Positions 6,594 to 8,283 of a DNA stretch of 8,283 nucleotides are shown in pieces. Below the pieces are notes generated by a model. It was given only the letters and a program-made list of their open reading frames with translations, ran no database searches and was not told where the DNA came from. Numbering within the stretch: the stretch's first letter is position 1; each line of letters begins with the position of its first letter. Location: contig SKMT01000650.1 of the NCBI GenBank assembly GCA_007120915.1, forward strand, positions 1 to 8,283, read 5' to 3'. Source of the stretch: Myxococcales bacterium (GTDB taxonomy: Bacteria; Myxococcota_A; Bradymonadia; Bradymonadales; Bradymonadaceae). A program made the translations under genes and the position numbers.

Positions 6594-8283
6594 GTGAGTT
6601 CGGAATCATCCCGACAACCCAACGGATGCTGTGATGGAGAGCACCATCGAAACCACCGGCACCGACACAGCTCGTCCGACGAGATCGACGCCGGTCGGCA
6701 TCGCCGTACTGTGCTCGACGTCACCGGGCTGTGCTGCCAGAGCGAAGTCGATCTGATCGAGGAGGCACTCACCCACATCGACGGCATCGCCGACCACGCC
6801 GTCAACATCGCCGCCGGCACTCTGACCATCTACCACGACGGCGATGACGAACGGGTCGAACGGCTCGTCGAACGGCTGCGCAAAGTGGGACTGAAGGCCA
6901 CGCCTCGCCGCTCGGTGGGCCGCAGCGCCGCGGTGGACGAAGGCCCCTTTTCGGCGCAGTTCTGGGTCATCGTCGCCGGCGTCATTCTGGGCGGAGCGGG
7001 CGCGTTTCTGAAGTACGCTGCGGCCATGCCCACCGCCGGTGCTGTCGCCTTCGGGGCTGCGATTGTGGTGGGTGGTTTCTTCGTGTTCCGCCGGGCTCTG
7101 GCGGGAGTGCGCCGCCGCCAGTTCAACATCCCCATTCTGGTGACCATCGCCGTGATCGGCGCCGGGATCATCGGCGAATGGTTCGAGGCAGCCACGGTGG
7201 TCATCCTCTTCGCCTTCGCCGAGTGGCTCGAATCCAGGAGTATGGCCCGGGCGCGCCGAGAGATCGGGGAGTTGATGCGGCTCGCCCCCGAGCTGGCGTT
7301 GAAGGTCCAGCCCGACGGCTCCGTCGAAGAAGTGCCGGTCGAACAGATCGAGGTCGGCGAACTGATCCGGGTTCGCCCCGGCGGCAAGATCCCGGTGGAT
7401 GCGACCATCGAGTCGGGGCGAACCGAGATCGACGAGTCCACCATCACCGGTGAGTCGGTGCCGGTGGTCAAGTCCGACGGCGATTCCGTCTACTCCGGCA
7501 CGGTCAACGGAGGGGGAGCGATTACACTTCGCGCCACCCAACCGGCCTCCAAGAGCACGCTGGCCCACATCATCGACGCCATCGAGGAGGCACGCGAAAA
7601 CCAGTCTCCCACCGAGCAGTTCATCGACCGCTTCGCCGCGGTATACACCCCGGCGGTGGTCGTCGCCTCGGCGCTGGTGGCGCTGATCCCGCCGCTGTTG
7701 TTCGGACAGCCCTGGATGGACTGGTTTTACCGTGGGCTGGTGTTTCTCGTGATCGCCTGCCCCTGTGCGCTGGTGATCTCCACGCCCATCGCCAATGTCG
7801 CCGGGCTGGCCCGAAGCGCTCGCGAAGGGGTATTGGTCAAGGGCGGCAAGTTTCTGGAATTGCTCGGCAAGTTGGAGGCTGTGGCCTTCGACAAGACGGG
7901 CACCGTCACCGTCGGCGAGCCCCGGCTCGAGCAGATCATCGCCACCGGCGATTTCAGCGAAGACGAGCTACTCATCGCCGCCGCCCGCGCCGAAGCCGAC
8001 AGCGAACACCACATCGGCCGGGCCATCGTGCATGCGGCCCGTCACCGCTTCGCCCCCGGCGACTACATCGGCCGGGCCACCAATATCCGCGCGACCACCG
8101 GCCGTGGCATCGAGGCGAATGTCGACACCGATGGGCTCCCATCCGCCGTCGCCGACTCCGAAACGACGACGGTGCGCGTGGGCACCATCGAGTGGCTGCG
8201 CGACTGCGACATTCCGATCGCCGACGAGCTCCAAGAGCAGTTCGACACCATCCACGCCGATGGACGTAGCGTCGTCGGCGTCG
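6594..8283 (+). CDS. Heavy-metal P1B-type ATPase (Zn/Cd/Pb class), 3' truncated
   Basis: An ATP-driven exporter of soft divalent metals, embedded in the inner membrane. The reading frame runs off the window after about 563 residues; relatives such as ZntA and CadA have just over 700. Residues 11-25 form a Cys/His-rich tail (C12, C13, H17, H18, H21, H23, H25). A heavy-metal-associated domain covers about 38-105 with GLCCQSEV, in which C47, C48 and E51 form a CCxxE motif like that of plant Zn pumps HMA2/HMA4, rather than the usual CxxC. Membrane helices lie at about 123-143, 148-166, 179-195, 197-212, 352-370 and 378-402. The actuator motif TGES starts at T285. The transport motif CPC is at 389-391, followed by ALVISTP. 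The phosphorylation site DKTGT has the acceptor D433. In the nucleotide-binding domain the normal SEHP motif reads SEHHIG (470-475), followed by GRGIE. The GDGxND hinge and the last two helices, needed to settle metal specificity, lie beyond the window. The GTG start is chosen from the Shine-Dalgarno sequence at 6585. The gene is transcribed divergently from the kinase gene. Confidence 0.95.
   Translation, partial: MSSESSRQPNGCCDGEHHRNHRHRHSSSDEIDAGRHRRTVLDVTGLCCQSEVDLIEEALTHIDGIADHAVNIAAGTLTIYHDGDDERVERLVERLRKVGLKATPRRSVGRSAAVDEGPFSAQFWVIVAGVILGGAGAFLKYAAAMPTAGAVAFGAAIVVGGFFVFRRALAGVRRRQFNIPILVTIAVIGAGIIGEWFEAATVVILFAFAEWLESRSMARARREIGELMRLAPELALKVQPDGSVEEVPVEQIEVGELIRVRPGGKIPVDATIESGRTEIDESTITGESVPVVKSDGDSVYSGTVNGGGAITLRATQPASKSTLAHIIDAIEEARENQSPTEQFIDRFAAVYTPAVVVASALVALIPPLLFGQPWMDWFYRGLVFLVIACPCALVISTPIANVAGLARSAREGVLVKGGKFLELLGKLEAVAFDKTGTVTVGEPRLEQIIATGDFSEDELLIAAARAEADSEHHIGRAIVHAARHRFAPGDYIGRATNIRATTGRGIEANVDTDGLPSAVADSETTTVRVGTIEWLRDCDIPIADELQEQFDTIHADGRSVVGV

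Noticed and set aside
6296..6634. 112-residue + strand ORF spanning the intergenic region
   Set aside because: It lacks a domain, overlaps the kinase start and the ATPase start out of frame, and has no good ribosome-binding site. The region reads better as a divergent control region.
6634..6636. ATG at 6634 as start of the metal ATPase
   Set aside because: It is out of frame with the CPC and DKTGT motifs. The in-frame GTG at 6594 has GGAG five bases upstream.
6606..7568. 320-residue minus-strand ORF opposite the metal ATPase
   Set aside because: Codon-aligned antisense shadow of the P1B-ATPase, whose HMA, TGES and membrane segments are clear on the + strand.

Overview
The window carries three protein genes in GC-rich DNA, plus a short minisatellite at the left edge. 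Codon use strongly avoids TTA, CTA and TCA. The giant kinase fusion is of a kind frequent in Myxococcota, Bradymonadales and cyanobacteria. Together with the GC-rich composition this points to a large-genome, predatory or soil/sediment deltaproteobacterium-like organism. That placement is an inference from gene type and composition, not from a marker gene.

Layout, left to right. Bases 1-113 are a 38-bp tandem repeat with an internal inverted repeat. A small secreted or membrane protein of 173 residues (210-731, + strand) follows. It has a signal peptide, an acidic linker and two glycine-rich hydrophobic helices. It converges, with only 7 bp between stop codons, on a very large minus-strand gene (739-6303). 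A strong stem-loop at 746-780 lies just past the + strand stop and inside the 3' end of the large gene. The large gene encodes a cytoplasmic fusion of Ser/Thr kinase, AAA/STAND-type ATPase, helical repeats, GAF, PAS and histidine kinase, about 1854 residues long. It is the dominant feature of the window. A 290-bp divergent intergenic region (6304-6593) separates it from a + strand heavy-metal P1B-type ATPase (6594 to the window edge, truncated). That ATPase is probably a Zn/Cd/Pb exporter, with a His/Cys-rich N-terminus and a CCxxE metal-binding domain.

The genes do not form an obvious shared pathway. The kinase fusion has no response regulator beside it here, so it is probably an orphan signalling hub. 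The ATPase is a metal-efflux gene with its own promoter region. I see no mobile element, CRISPR array, tRNA, rRNA or defence island. I found no convincing new multi-gene system. The points most worth checking are the altered catalytic-loop and N-domain residues in the two enzymes, the repeats in the divergent control region, and the small glycine-zipper protein.
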